The position numbers and the translations under genes were made by a program. Source: Vitellaria paradoxa (taxonomy: Eukaryota > Streptophyta > Magnoliopsida > Ericales > Sapotaceae). From it: a stretch of 64,000 nt of DNA. This document shows, piece after piece, positions 22,601-35,266 of this stretch (its first letter is position 1; every line of letters begins with the position of its first letter). Location of the stretch: positions 14,771,167 through 14,835,166 of the forward strand of contig CM034236.1 of NCBI GenBank assembly GCA_019916065.1, written 5' to 3'. The notes beneath the pieces were generated by a model. That model was not told where the DNA came from. It ran no database searches and was given only the letters and a program-made list of their open reading frames with translations.

Positions 22601-22724
22601 TGATGATTGCAGCACATTTATAAATAGGTCAAGCAATGACTTCAGAGCAGAATTTTTTGAGATTTAGAGGTTGACATTAGGATTGGTGTTAGTTCTGTGA
22701 CGTTATCTTTTTGAACTCTTAGAT

Positions 22725-22900
22725 CAATCCAATTGTTCAAAAGAACTAAAAAATGCATGAATATTTGGCGACAGTGAAATTTTAATTTAACAGTCTAGAA
22801 GCGTGTTATTAGAATCAATCCAATTGTTTATAAAAATTAAAAAATATATGAATATTTAAGAATTATTGAATTTTAATTCAATAGCTAAAAAACATGATGT
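22725..22900. repeat. Imperfect tandem duplication (~85 bp)
   Basis: AATCAATCCAATTGTT..AAA.A.TAAAAAAT.(G/T)ATGAATATTT followed by GAA.TTTAATT.AA occurs at 22725-22810 and again at 22813-22900 with substitutions. No coding frame. Confidence 0.65.
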
Positions 22901-23659
22901 TACAAAAGTGACAGCAGCAATGCTCAGCCTCTCCTTTTTCATCTCTTGTACCCGTATCAGGCAGATTGTAAACCATGTGTGTAAGCCGCGTGGCAAAGTT
23001 TAAAGGCATGATCTTGCCATCTGTATGGAATTACTGTTGACACAATCTTTTCATGGTCGCAGAGCACCAAAGCTACTTTTTTTTCTCCCAAAGAACTAGT
23101 AGCTTTCTCTTCCTTTTTCATTGTCTTTGTCCATTGTTTTTTAGACCTATGTATCTTCATTGAAGCATTGTACTGATGATCAAATCCTTAGGCAGAACCT
23201 ACCGTCAAAAAAAATCCTCTGACAGAACTTGCCAGGAGACAAATTGAAACTGTCTTTCTTTTTCTCAGATACGAAGATACTGAATGCTAAGTTCACTAAA
23301 TCATTAGGAGCTGCGTTCTTATCGTAACAACCGTTGTTTTAAAAATCTGACGGCTGTTTATCCAATTCTGGTTCAGTCAATTATCTGAACGGTCGTCTAA
23401 AACTATTTGCGGGTAAATTTGGCCCAAATCATTCAAATTCAGGTTGAACTGGTGAACTTTTTGTATTAGGTGTTGTTAGGAGTGCCAATTTTTGGTCAAA
23501 ATAAATAAATAAATAAATAATATATAACTTTTAGATTGTTGAGTGTTTGGTATATTTTAAAAAAAATATAGAAGTTGAAGAAAATTGAAGAAAGTTGAAT
23601 AAAAGAAATTTTGGAGAAAGTTGGTAAAATACTGATAGAGAGAATTAGAAAAGGTTGGT

Positions 23660-24189
23660 AAAAATTGATATATATATATATATATATATATATTGGCAAA
23701 TCAAACAGTCTCTCAATCTTATTTCGATGGAATCGACTGGTTAATTATAAAATTAAATTAAAAACTATTAATTTGTTTGGTCAAGTTAGCACAAGCTGCA
23801 CGTGCTCATCCGTATGACAATGAATTGCTTACTCCGTAATCTGGATGGGCATTACTCACCGTATTGTTGGTGCCCATTGATCCTTCCTCAATCACCGGTC
23901 CTTCCGGTAATTCGCTTATCCGATCCATATTGATCACACACCGTACGCGGCTTCATGATTTTATCATCTTCGTCACCATCATCGTAAGGGCTCATATATA
24001 TATATATATATATATCTCTCTTTCTCTCAACCTTATTTTGGTTTAGTGTGTATGAAAGGGTTAGGAGTTGAGCTTTTAACATTGTATGTACACATTTTAT
24101 TACCGTAGTTTATTTGAATTTTTATTTTATTTTTGATTGGGGGTAAGTAAATTTGAATTTTTATTTTATTTTTGATTGTGGGTAAGTAA
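23660..24189. repeat. (AT)n tracts and a 38-bp tandem duplication
   Basis: (TA)n tracts lie at 23668-23692 and 23995-24014. At 24112-24189 a unit ATTTGAATTTTTATTTTATT followed by TTTGATTG(G/T)GGGTAAGTAA occurs twice head to tail. No gene is recognised between 23170 and 24358. Confidence 0.7.
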
Positions 24190-24374
24190 GGGCAGAGTTA
24201 AGAATTTTTTTTTTCACCTTAAACCATAGGCAGGATATTAAATTAGATTATAGTTAGATATTAAATTAGGTTAAGAATTTTTTCCACACTGAGTTATAAG
24301 CTAAATATTTAATTGAGCTTGGACTGAATATTAAACTGGACTATTGATAATTAGGCTAAAATATTATATACTAT

Positions 24375-24700
24375 AAAAAAAAAGATTTGATCTCGAGAGA
24401 TTCACTCCTTAGGCCAAACTCCTAGAGAGTGAATTTCTTTTGGTTTATACCACACATACCGGCCCCTCAACATGTACAGTGATAAATCGCGGACTTGCAT
24501 AGCGGCGAAAAGTCGGATCCACACCCAAGAACTGGATACAGTTTGTCCAATCAAAGAGGCCCGTCTTACCAACCTTTAATACGCTTTGCGCTTGGAAGAT
24601 TGGGCCCAAGTTTTGCTAGAGAGGAGACTTGAGCTCGAGATATTAGGATGGTAAGCCCTAAGTTTTAGCTCAAGATCATCCCATCTAACCCCTTAGGGTT
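24375..24700 (-). mobile_element. tRNA-derived SINE with 16-bp target duplication
   Basis: A 326-bp insertion is flanked by perfect copies of AAATATTATATACTAT (24359-24374 and 24701-24716). On the minus strand it starts AACCCTAAGGGGTTAGATGG, carries a Pol III-like head with a B-box-like GAGCTCAAGTCTCC, and ends in a run of T next to the target duplication. A long perfect target duplication, short length, tRNA-like head and T-rich 3' end are the marks of plant SINEs of the Au/T-tailed kind. The intact duplication suggests a fairly recent insertion. It has no coding capacity and would depend on a LINE partner in trans. Confidence 0.7.
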
Positions 24701-24716
24701 AAATATTATATACTAT

Positions 24717-25169
24717 TATCACAAAATAATTTGACCAAAACTTTGTAGTCCCACTCAAGCCACTACACAGCTCCGCCTATGATGGCCAGACTAATCATAA
24801 ATAGCCAACTAAACAAGGAAAGTGCCTCGAACTAATTTTCCTATTTTGAATCACAGCCCAAAATAGGAAGTAGAAAAAAAAAATGAAAACAAATGAATGA
24901 AAGGCGGAAATTGTATTTCTTTTATTTGAATTCTTTGCATTAAATAGTGGCTAGTAAAAGAAGTTTTTTTCACTTTTGAAATAAATAAAAAATAAAAGTA
25001 AAGCTTATCATTGTTTTTAATTATACATTTTTAAATGTATCTATTTAACACACTATAGGAGTTCTAGCCAATTAATTTGTAGCAGATTCTGATCATTGGT
25101 CTCCGGAAAACAATTCTATAAATAGGCCACTCATTGATGGTCAATTAAACTTGGTAAGTGTCCTACATT
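24717..25169. other. Intergenic, no gene seen
   Basis: AT-rich DNA with no recognisable gene or repeat ends. Confidence 0.4.
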
Positions 25170-25670
25170 CTCTTAATTTTAGAGCCCATTTGGTAAACTA
25201 AAAACCAAAAAATGGAAGTAAAAAATAAATAAATAAATAAAAATTCATATTTAGGCCGCTTTTAATTTTTCTATATTTGTTTATGGATTATTTGATGCAA
25301 GCAATAAATAATGAAATATTTTAGGTTTATAAGGTTAATTTGAAGCTTCAAGGCAAGTTTCTTCAATATTTAACTTATAAAATTTAATAATAGTATACCT
25401 GTCATAAAATTATTATTCTTTTAATTAATACGATAATATGTTCAATTAATGTATGACGATAATACTCTTACAACATCGTTTTAGAACGCATAGCATCTAA
25501 TTTTTCGATTAGAGATATAGATTGCTATTACAATTTGAGCAAGTAAAAAGGTAACTTTTTCAAAACAACTCCTCAAATCAAATAAGATATAATAAAACAA
25601 TTTTTTTCATACTATCTTGAAGATATATTGGATTAAATATGCTCATCGTATGACTATATATATACTGCAA
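25170..25670. repeat. AT-rich dispersed repeat, diverged copy
   Basis: Shares order and blocks with copies at 27250-27660, 44003-44470 and 54719-55190: a GAGCCCATTTGGT-type opening, ATTATTTGA.GCA.GCAATAAATAATGAAA, a TGTCATAAAATTATT.TT block and GATTAAATATG. The most diverged member in this window. No coding frame or ends identified. Confidence 0.5.
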
Positions 25671-26629
25671 ATTGCCCGTGTCTTCAGAATTTGGTTTGTA
25701 AAAATCTCAAATATAAATTTGTAAAATATATTTACATAAAAAACTGTAAAAATAACTCGTAAAAATAAAAATCGCTAATTAAAAGATAAAAAGATATTCA
25801 TTTTTATTATTTATAAATGTTTAAAATTTTATTATTTATTACAAATATTATCATATTTAAAAAAATGATCAAAAAATTTTTATAAAAAGGGATTCAAAAA
25901 AATATGAGAAAAATAATAGAGTGCATTCGCATGTGAAATAACTGAAAAACAACCAAAATAGAGAAAAAAAAATAAATAATGCTAATCATTAAACAAATAC
26001 AATAGTTGAAAATATTCAAATTTAAAATCTTAAACTTCCTTATTATAAAGATGATACAAATGATGTAAATGTATGTATTAAAATTTTTAATTTTGATACA
26101 TTAAAGTTAAATTTTTAATATCCATGCAATGTTTAAATATATTATTATTTATTATAAATATTATCACATTTTTAAAAATATCAATTTAAAACGTTTATTA
26201 AAAAATATTTAAAAAATACAGAGAGAGTGATAAAGTGTGTTTTCATGTGATTATATTTTTTTATAAAGTGCTTACCATTAATAATAATAGTTTTAATTTG
26301 AGTTATTTTTATAAAATTAATCAATAAATTATTACCAAATCTTACGTGACATTCTTCAAATTCACCATTCCTCATTTTATTTATTTCAGTCTTAGACGAC
26401 ACACTTTCACTCCCTCTTATTCACTCCACCATCTCATTTACCAATTCTTTACTTTTCTTTCTCTCACATCGTTAAATGATCATAACTTTACCTTTTCTTT
26501 TACATTTAAAACGATTAGAGTTGTGGTATATAATATTAATAAATGTAAAGTGAATATATGGGTTCGACCCACTTGATTATTAGTTTACTATAATTATAAA
26601 ATTTACATATTTTAAATGTATTAATAATT
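25671..26629. other. AT-rich intergenic DNA
   Basis: No gene. It contains fragments of the family with AATATTATCA(C/T)ATTTTTAAA and AATAAT.AAATTTTA.A, related to 26925-27240 and 49470-49980. Confidence 0.4.
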
Positions 26630-26850
26630 AAATTAAAAAACACAAAAAAAATATCTAAATAGTAATTAGACTTGAAAACATGTGTAAAAATTGTTTCTCT
26701 CTTAATAAGAACTCTTAGAATTTTTTAATTAAAAACATAAAAAATACTTAAATATTAATTAGGCTTGAGTGTTATTATTTTTTTCTTAATTTTAATATAT
26801 TTAAATTGGTCATGTTGACATCCATACAATAAGAATGCTCAAGAATTTTA
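26630..26850. repeat. Diverged relative of the 681-bp tandem unit
   Basis: Contains AAATATCTAAATAGTAATTAGACTTG and AAATACTTAAATATTAATTAGGCTTGAG, in the same order as the junction between units of the 15.9-17.9 kb array. A T-rich stretch and a TAATTGGTCATGTTGA-like tail follow, as at 17930-17965. Confidence 0.5.
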
Positions 26851-26924
26851 AATTGAGATATTTTCAATAGCTGAATTTATTCAATAGTCAAAATTAATTT
26901 TTTCTTTATTTAAATTGTCTCTTT

Positions 26925-27240
26925 AGTCACATCACATGGAAATAGACCCTCTCACTATTTTCATATTTTTTTATAAAATTTCTTAAATTAATAATTTTAA
27001 AAATGGGATAATATTTGTTATAAAGAATAAAATTTTACACATTTATTAAATAATGTATAGATACCTATTAGATAAAGTGAACTAAGATTTTTTCATTTAA
27101 AAATAGTATTTAGACTTTAATTTTCTTTTAAAATTTCTAAAAAATAAATATTTGAAAATTAAAAATTCAGTTGCAATGTACATAAAACTCAAAATTTTAA
27201 ATACGTAAATTTTTACACTCTTTGTATTATTTATATAAAA
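26925..27240. repeat. AT-rich repeat shared with 49470-49770
   Basis: Aligns with 49470-49770 around GATAATATTTGT.ATAAA.AATAAAATTTTACACATTTATTAAATAAT, then GAATACCTATTAGA and a later TTTTTACAC. No ends or frame. Confidence 0.5.
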
Positions 27241-27249
27241 TTATGTTTT

Positions 27250-27905
27250 GTGCCTTTAGGCGCTAGTAGGTTTATAATTTCAATACTATTTTTTCAATAT
27301 TTTTAACTTAAAAAATATAATCATACAGGTGTCATAAAATTATTGATTTTTTGATTAACATGGTAATATGTTGAATGTTTAATTATAACATTTTGAATTT
27401 TTTTTCCAAAATTAATCACACAACATTTAGGTTTCTGAATACAAATATGGAATGTTATTACTATTTGAATAGTTAATAAAATTCCTCGCGCCATAATTAT
27501 ATCAAAAATATAAAATTTAATAACATTTTATTATTCATATAATATTGCACGAGTTTTAGATTAAATATGTACAAGTACAATATGGCTACATAATTTTTTT
27601 TTTTAGTTAACTTATGTACGCAATAAATAACTAAAAACCCATATATATTTAATTTTAGAGCCCATTTAGTTCTATGAGTTTTAAAGTATCAAAAATTTTT
27701 TCTTAATTTTTTAAATTTATTAAATATAATAATACACTTGTCTTAATAACATTGGTTATTGGTGATGTGTTCAACGTTTAATTATGGAATTTTTAACATA
27801 TTGTTTTTGGAAATTAATCACATAGCATTAATTTAATTTTATAATGCAAATGTTGAATATTATCACTATTTGAGTAATAAATAAGGAAATATTTTAAAAT
27901 TTTTG
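27250..27905. repeat. AT-rich dispersed repeat, two adjacent copies
   Basis: 27250-27660 aligns with 44003-44440 and 54719-55140 (GGTAATATGTTGAATGTTTAATTATAA, AAAATTAATCACACAA, TGCAC.(A/T)GTTTTAGATTAAATAT, GTACAATATGGCTA). A second partial copy follows at 27660-27905 (GATGTGTTCAACGTTTAATTATG, AAATTAATCACATA). No coding frame. Confidence 0.6.
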
Positions 27906-29423
27906 CTCACGGTAGGGGTGTGTATGGGTAAGTTCAGTTTAGTTTAGGTTCATACTTAACCTAAAACTAAATTAATTTTTTTCAGTTCATAAAATTAGAC
28001 CCAAAATTGAATCGATTTCAATTTAAAATTGAACCAAATCGAACAAAAAATATTAGGTTGGGTCGATTTAGTTTTCGGGTTAATCTAAATCAGGTTGGGA
28101 CGAGTTAGTTTCAAGTTGACCTGATTTATTTATTTTTAATTCCTAAGTATCCAAATAAATAATGTATTATGTATAATATATAAAGTGTGTTTGGAGTGAT
28201 AAAAAGTGAGATAAATTGAATATATGATTCAATCCCTCAATCTATAAAATAAAATAAGACGTTTACAAGGATTATATAGTATAATCTTTTATTTTCTGGC
28301 CAACTAAGAATACAAATTTGAAATTCTTCATTTTCTTTTTTTTTTTTTTCTCTTTTTGTCTTTGTAAATTATTGTACATCAAACAATGTTCATAAATTTT
28401 ATTTTCAAATTTGCGTTCAAGTGTAATTATCATTTTTCAATTCTAAAAAATTTAGAAAACTATTGATTCGAACACAACGGAGATCAGGGACAATTAATAT
28501 TTAATCGATTCAAACACAACTACTTACAAAATTTTTATAGCCTTAAAGTTTAATAGGTTTGATTAAACTTCAAAATAAAAATTGAGTATGCAGAAAACAA
28601 CAACTCTACCTACACATATATGGTGGCCAAGTGATAAGGATGATGGCGTGAATCCTTTACATGATGTAGATATTAGGCGATGGTAGATTACAAAATAAAA
28701 CACAGTTACATAGAGGAGAGTTTAACAACTTCAACCAAGGAATGAGACTAAAAGGAGAGGGCTTGAATTGTAAAAAGGTTGCGGCAGCAAAATAATAACT
28801 AATAAATATATCTAAAGTAAAAGACACCAAATTCTATAAATAACACTATCCTAAATTTAAGTAATTTTATTTTACAAATATAATTGTAAATATATAAATA
28901 TATATTATATTAAATTGGCATTTAGTGGGTATCCTACAAGTATTGAGTACCCTAAAGGTAAATCCCAAATTCGTTCTAAACCCCTATAGGTATTAAATTT
29001 TAATTCCAAACCTATCCCAATCTCATCAAGGTATTTTCAAATAGGTTTTTATCAGGTTTAGTCGAATCGAGTACTCTCGTGTATCTGTTTCATTAACATC
29101 TCTAATCATTTATTGATATTTCTATTCCTCAATCAAAAGTCATAAATGCAATCAAATTATTAAAATAAATCATCAACTATTAAATTATTAAAATAATTCT
29201 CCCAACAAAATAATAAATTATTGGTTCTCCTCATGAATTCTCTATATATAATATTCAAACCAAAGATTTGTGATTTTCTAACCCAAATATGAACTCAGAT
29301 GGAGATAACACAAAAAGTGAAGGAAAAGAAGATGGTGCCAATAAGGATCACTATGAAGCCATCAACATAGCTTTTAATTCTATCAGATAAGTGGTTTATC
29401 AAAAGAAATGTGCTGGTCTTCAC
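27906..29423. other. AT-rich DNA with hAT-type and dispersed repeat fragments
   Basis: 27911-28130 starts GGTAGGGGTGTGTATGGGT and holds repeated (A/G)ACC(T/G)AA(A/T) motifs, like the terminal parts of common plant hAT-type or dispersed repeats, but I see no matching other end. 28920-29095 is another repeat-like segment (GGGTATCCTACAAGTATTGAGTACCC). No host gene. Confidence 0.4.
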
Positions 29424-29428
29424 CCCTA

Positions 29429-29748
29429 TGTAGTTACCCATGAATCAATCCTCTCTCATATATTGATTTGTATGGTTATCAACTCATGTATTAACCACAG
29501 CATTAACTCCTTTTGACTGTTGTTGATAAAAAGGGAAAGATGTTTTGTAAGTTATGGGTTCATAATGTTTAGATAGAGAGAGAGATAAAAACAGAGAGTG
29601 TATTCGTATTCCTACCATATTGATACATGTGGAGTTGTGATTTCCTGCTTGTGGATGTAGGCTAAGAGCACTAAACCACATATATTGTTGTATTGTGTTT
29701 TTATTCCTTTCTTTATTCTACTTTTATAATTTCTAATTAATCCTAACA
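29429..29748 (+). repeat. 5' LTR of copia A
   Basis: Begins TGTAGTTACCC and ends CCTAACA. It aligns with 34793-35162 but lacks about 50 bp present there (around GAGAGAGTTGTTCATG) and differs by many substitutions. Confidence 0.85.
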
Positions 29749-29750
29749 AG

Positions 29751-29765
29751 TGGTATCAGAGTCGG
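29751..29765 (+). promoter_or_regulatory. Primer-binding site of copia A
   Basis: TGGTATCAGAGTCGG two bases after the LTR. TGGTATCAGAGC is the usual complement of initiator methionine tRNA in copia elements. Confidence 0.85.
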
Positions 29766-30149
29766 ATCGGGGTTGTTCAGTGCAAAATAATTTGATTTTA
29801 TTTTTTGCTCATAAATCAAATTGTTTAAATTTGAGTTTGGAGATCAACTAATTATAGATCTCGTTGATGCGAACACAACGGTTCAACCGTGTTGAAATTG
29901 GAGCCCAGAATGCCCACAATTGCTTGCCAAAGTTTGCTTGGAAACGTTGATTGTAGTCAGAGAAGACGATCATAGGATGTTGGTGGAGAAGAGTGTTTCA
30001 AATAAATACCTTGTCTAGTTGGTTCAACATTTCCTCCTGTATACCAGAAATCAAGAGTTTAAATCCCATCCATTACAAAATAATTCTTTTGTGGGAAAAA
30101 GTATTCACCATCACTAGTCTCTGCCTTATCAACACATCAACACCACATC

Positions 30150-30385
30150 ATTCGGAGTCCTATTGCCACATGAACGCCACGTCACCCATCCGGGACCACT
30201 GCCACATGAGCATCTAGGCTGACTACCAATCAGTTGCCACATCACCCATCTGGGACCCATTGCCACATAAGCATCCAGGGTGACTGCCACATCAATTGCC
30301 ACATCCCCATCTGAGGCCCACTACCACATAAGCCTCTAGAGCCCACTGCCACATCAGCCTTCTCGGCCCACTGCCACATCAGCTT
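30150..30385 (+). repeat. Imperfect tandem repeats in copia A leader
   Basis: Several head-to-tail units of roughly 35-45 bp around CCCA(C/T)TGCCACAT(A/C)AGC, with variable ends (ATCCAGGGTGA, CTCTAGAGC, CTTCTCGGC). They sit between the primer-binding site and gag, much GC-richer than the flanks. Unit number differs by how partial units are counted. Confidence 0.7.
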
Positions 30386-30789
30386 GTGTTTTGTGTAAAT
30401 CTAACTCAATCAAAATTTGCCACGTAGGATTGTTAGTGGAATAATTTGCACCAGTTAGTTGTATTCTGACACGTGGCATCTGATTGTGATTTAATTGTAA
30501 TATCTAATAATAAAATGACATGTGGCATACACTAAACACATTTTCTTGAAGCAGCCAATCACTGGCTGACACGTGTCTTTGATTTTGACTGTGTGGCTAT
30601 ATTTGACCCTTTGTTCGAAGTTTTGTTAAATTGCAAAAGCACGCTTTCAAAAACACCTTGGAAAAATTATAGTTTTACCCCTGTTTTGCTAGAATTTTAC
30701 ATATAGGCCCTCCTAAAGTTTTTTTAATCCCCCCGAACACTTTCATGAGTTCTTTCCCAATAAATTCTAACCCTAATTTGATAAAATAG

Positions 30790-33700
30790 AGGATACACAG
30801 TGGCATGCCCAAGCTAAACTCATCCAACTATCTAATGTGGAAGTCGTTGATGGAAGACTTACTTTATTGCAAGCACTTGGCTGACCCTATTGAAATAAAA
30901 GGGTTACATTGACTGACAAAAATAATGAAGAATGGGTGAAAATGAATAGAAAAGCAGTGGAGATGATTAAGCAAACAATTTGATATAAGTATATTTCATC
31001 ATGTAGCCAAACAAACTAATGCTTATGAAATATAAAAGCAGCTAGAAAATATGCATGAACATAAAACTGGTTGAAATAAAACACTATTAATGTGGAGGCT
31101 CACTAATCAAAAGTTCAGGATTGGTAGCTCCATGGGGGGAACACATAAGTAATTTTCAGAGTTTGGTAAATCAACTTGCTTCTGTAAACAAAGTTCTGGA
31201 TGATGAAATGAAGGCTCTACTTTTGATGGGTACTTTAATCGATAACTGGGAGACTCTGGTTGTATCTCCCAGTAACTCAGCCCTTGGAGGATTAATGACT
31301 ATAGATATGGTTTTACATGCCCTGTTGAATGAAAAAGTAAAAAGAAAATAGATGAACTCACAGTCATCTTAAGCCTTTGTTACTGAGAACAAAAAACAAG
31401 GGCTGGGCAGAAGTAAGAGCAGAAATCGCAAAAACTTTGACCATAGCAAGTTTAGGAATCAGGATCAATCTAGATCCAGAGTTAAGCACTACCATTATGG
31501 TTTGGAGGGTCACATGTAGAGAAATTATTGGAAGCTGAAGAGAGAACAGAGATAATGGGGCAATGAGGAGAAGAAAGAAGATAACAATACTCAATGACAA
31601 CTGAAGATATCATCTTGTTTTCACTAAAGAGGATCAATGTCTTCAAGTGACAGATTCAACAGTTGAGTGGATTGTGGACATTATAGCTTTTTTTTTTCAC
31701 GCAACTCCTAATAAGAACTTTTTCATTTCTTATGAAGTTGGAGACTTCGGTGTTGTAAAAATAGGCAACACAAGCTATTCTGAAATTGTTGAAATAGGAG
31801 ATGTTCTTGTTTGTACTAATGCAGGTTGTTATGTTATAATGAGTGATGTGAGACACGTTTCAGAATCGTGCCTTAATCTTATTTCTAAAGTTGCTTTGGA
31901 TCACCAGGGGTTCACTAACCATTTTGGTGATGGAAAATGGAAGCTGACTAAGGGATCTTTAATTATTGCTTGAGGACAAATATCACGAAATTTATACAAA
32001 ACCCAAGTGAAGGTTTGCCCAAATAGTTTGAATGCTGTAGAGAGGGAGTCTTCCTCTAACTTATGGCATAAAAGGTTTGCTCACTTGAGCGAGAAAGGTT
32101 TGTATATATTGGCCAAGAGGTCTCTTATACCTCTTGATAGCTCTATAGGCTTGAGTTCTTGTGAGCACTATTTATTTGATAAGTAGCATAGGGTGTACTT
32201 CGATTCTTTTTCTAAAAGAAATTCTAATGCGTTAGATATGGTGTATTCGGATGTCCGTGGTCCAATTGAGGTTGAGTCTATTGGTGGTAATAAATATTTC
32301 CTAACTTTCATTGGTAATAGGTCCACGAAAGTTTGGGTGTATTTTTTGAAGTCTAAGGATGAAATTTTTCATTATTTTCGGTTGTTTCATGCTATGGTTG
32401 AAAGGGAGATAGGTAAATTGTTGAAATGTCTCTAAACAAATAATGGTAGTTAGTACACTCCCGTAAATTTGAGGAGTATTGCTTAAGACATAAAATTCAG
32501 CATAAGACCACAGTACCAAAGACTCCACAGCACAATGATATAGTTGAAAGAATAAATAGGACCATTGCTAAAAGAGTTAGGTGCATGCTTAGGATGTCTA
32601 AATTGCCTAAATCATTTTGGCGTGAAGTTATACGCACTGCTTGTTATGTAATTAATAGATCACCTTCAGTACTGCTTGATTTTGATATTCTAGAAAAGGA
32701 GTGGACAGGAAAGAAAGTGTTATACTCTTATTTGCAAATATTTGATTACAAAGTTTTTGTACATGTGCCTAGGAAACAAAGAACTAAGCTCAATGATAAA
32801 TCTCAACCTTGTGTCTTCTTTGGTTATGGAGATGAGCAATTTGGGTATAGACTATGGGATCTAGTAAAGAAGAAATTCATTAGGAGCGAAGATGTGATCT
32901 TCCATGAAAATCAAGTTATTGAAAAGGCTCCGTAATAAAAATAAGTCAGTGTTCTAGACTTACTGTTAGATCCTTCTTCCTCAGGTTCAAATGAGAAAGA
33001 GACTCCAGAAGATGTTCAAGAACTACGATCTCCAGACACTGGTAAAGTTTAGGATGATTAGGATACAGAGAGTGTTGATCAAGGGGAGATTTCTACTACA
33101 CTAGAAATAGAAGTAAAAAAATCGACTAGGGAACGCAGGCCATCAACTCAATATCCATCATTTGAGTATGTTTTGCTTACTGATGAGGGGGAGCCTAAAA
33201 CCTACAAGGAAACTAGAACATATAATGACAAAGATAATTGGATGAAAGCTATACAAGAAGAGATGAGTCTATTGCTTTAGAACAAGACTTATGAGTTAGT
33301 CAAACTCCCTTCAAGAAGAAAAGCTTTGCAGAACAAATGAATTTACAAGCTCAAGAAGGATGCAACTGGGAAATTAGTTAGATGTAAGGCTCACTTAGTC
33401 GTCAAAGGATTCAGTCAACAGAAAAGGATGGACTTTGATGAGATATTTTCTTCAATTATGAAGATGACTTCAATCAGAAAGGTACTTACTTTAGCTACTA
33501 GAATAGATCTTAAGCTTGAGTAGATGGATGTTAAGACTGCCGCCCTTTAAGGAAGAAACTACATGAAACAACTAGAAGGGTTTGAAGTCCAAGGAAAAGA
33601 ACATTTAGTTTACAAGTTAAAGAAGAGTCCGTATGGATTGAAACAGGCACCCAAGCATGGTACAAGAAATTTGACTCATTCATGGTAAGTCATAGGTACA

Positions 33701-34740
33701 AGAGAACAAATTCAGATCCATGTGTCTATATCCAAATTCAGATCCATGTGCCTACATCCATAAATTTTCAAATATTAAGTTTATCATTTTGTTGTTATAT
33801 GTTGATGACATGCTCATAGTTGTCAGAATTCATCAATGGTTAAAAGGTTGAAGTTAGAGTTATCAAAGTTTATTTATATGAAAGATTTGGATCCTGCACA
33901 GTAAATTTTCAAAATGCAGATAGTTCATAATCAAACAAACAAGAAAATCTAGTTATCAGAAGAAAAATATGTTGAACGAGTGATTGATAGGTTCAACATA
34001 AAAGGTGCTAAGCTAGCTAGTATGCTCTTGGGTTGCTTCAAATTAAGTAGGAAGTCATGTTTGACAGATTAGAAATCCAGAGATGAGATGGACAGTATTT
34101 CCTACTCTTCAGTAATAAAAAGTTTGATGTATACTATGATTTGCACTTGACCTGACATTGCTAATGCTATTAGTGTTGTTAGTAGATCTCTTTCAAATAA
34201 AAAAATATACATTGTGAAGCTGTAAATAGATACTGAGGTATCTTAAGGGAGCTTCAAAGTTGTACTTATGTTTTGGGGGTTCAGAACTAGTCTTGGAAGG
34301 CTACACAGATACAGATATGGCACGAGACTTTGATTGTAGGAAGAGTACTTCATGCTTTGCATTTACTTTTGCAGCGGGAGTTGTTTCAGGGCAATCTAAG
34401 TTATAGAAATGTATAGCTCTATCTACATTATATTGCTATGGCAAAAGCAGGTGAAAAAAAATGCCTTGGTTGAAGAGAATTCTCCAAGAACTAGGTCAAG
34501 AGCAGAATCAGTATGTGGTTCATTGCGATAATCAAAGTGCACTAGATTTGAGAAAGAATGCCATGTATCATTCTCGACGAAGCACATTAACATCCACTAT
34601 CACTAGATACGCAAGGTAATGGAAAGGTAGTTTTTGAAACTTGAAAAAATTCATATAGATCATAATCTTGTTGATATGTTGACTAAGGTTGTCACTAGAG
34701 AGAAGTTTGAGTTTTATCGAGACAGGCTCAATATGGGTAC
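30790..34740 (+). pseudogene. Copia A gag-pol remnant
   Basis: Gag opens near 30795 (WHAQAKLNSSNYLMWKSLME) and includes ISNFQSLVNQLASVNKVLDD. The zinc knuckle at about 31482-31545 (HYHYG..GHM) has lost its cysteines. Protease at 31660-31970 has WIVD where WIVDTGA is expected, then SFHATP-like FFHATPNK and a well-kept tail (KIGNTSYS, GKWKLTKGSLIIA). Integrase runs 32050-32935 with SDVRGPI, DIVERINRTI and CVFFGYGDEQFGYRLWD. RT at 33160-34050 has RCKAHLVVKGFSQ, KSPYGLKQAP and an intact YVDD at 33798-33809. RNase H at 34300-34700 keeps DNQSALDL. Stops lie in almost every domain. Confidence 0.85.
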
Positions 34741-34778
34741 TAGATGATGCTAATCAGATAGTATTTTCTTTCTTTAGA

Positions 34779-34792
34779 GGTTCAGAGGGGGA
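34779..34792 (+). promoter_or_regulatory. Polypurine tract of copia A
   Basis: A GGTTCAGAGGGGGA purine run directly before the TG of the 3' LTR; the normal plus-strand primer. Confidence 0.75.
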
Positions 34793-35162
34793 TGTAGTCA
34801 CCCATGAGTCAGTCCTCTCTCATTTATTGATTTGTATAATTATTAGCTTATGCATCAATTACAACCTTAACTCCCTTTGATTGTTGTTGATAAAAAGGGA
34901 GAAATGTTCTGTATACACGGATATGTGAGAGAGTTGTTCATGTAAGGTTGTGAGTTGCATAATGTTCATATATAGAGAGAGAGAGAGATAGAGAGATAAA
35001 AGGCAGAGAGTGTATTTATATTCCCACCATTGTTGATATATAGTGGAGTTGTGATTTTTTAATTGTGGATGTAGGCCAAGAGTACCAAACCACGTACATT
35101 ACTGTGTTGTATTTCTATTCCTCTTTTTATTTTGCTTTTATAATTTCTAATTAATTCCAACA
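34793..35162 (+). repeat. 3' LTR of copia A
   Basis: 370 bp from TGTAGTCACCC to TTCCAACA; pairs with 29429-29748. Contains a (GA)n run near 34975-34995. Confidence 0.85.
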
Positions 35163-35266
35163 AAAGGTTGGTAGCTTATGTTGTCTTTTCAGTTAAATTT
35201 ACATAAAACAAAAAAATGTAATATATATATATAGATGATTATGCTTTCACATTAGCTTATGCCTTT

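Larger units (their letters stand above)
29429..35162 (+). mobile_element. Ty1/copia retrotransposon A, degenerate
   Basis: A complete structure: 5' LTR, primer-binding site, leader, gag-pol remnant, polypurine tract and 3' LTR, all on the plus strand. The order protease, integrase, reverse transcriptase, RNase H is the copia order. The flanks (CCCTA and AAAGG) do not match, so the target duplication is lost or one end was exchanged by recombination. Many stops and frameshifts show an old insertion. Confidence 0.85.

Noticed and set aside
27911..28130. Complete hAT element
   Set aside because: One end looks right (TAGGGGTGTGTATGGG) but there is no inverted partner or 8-bp duplication.
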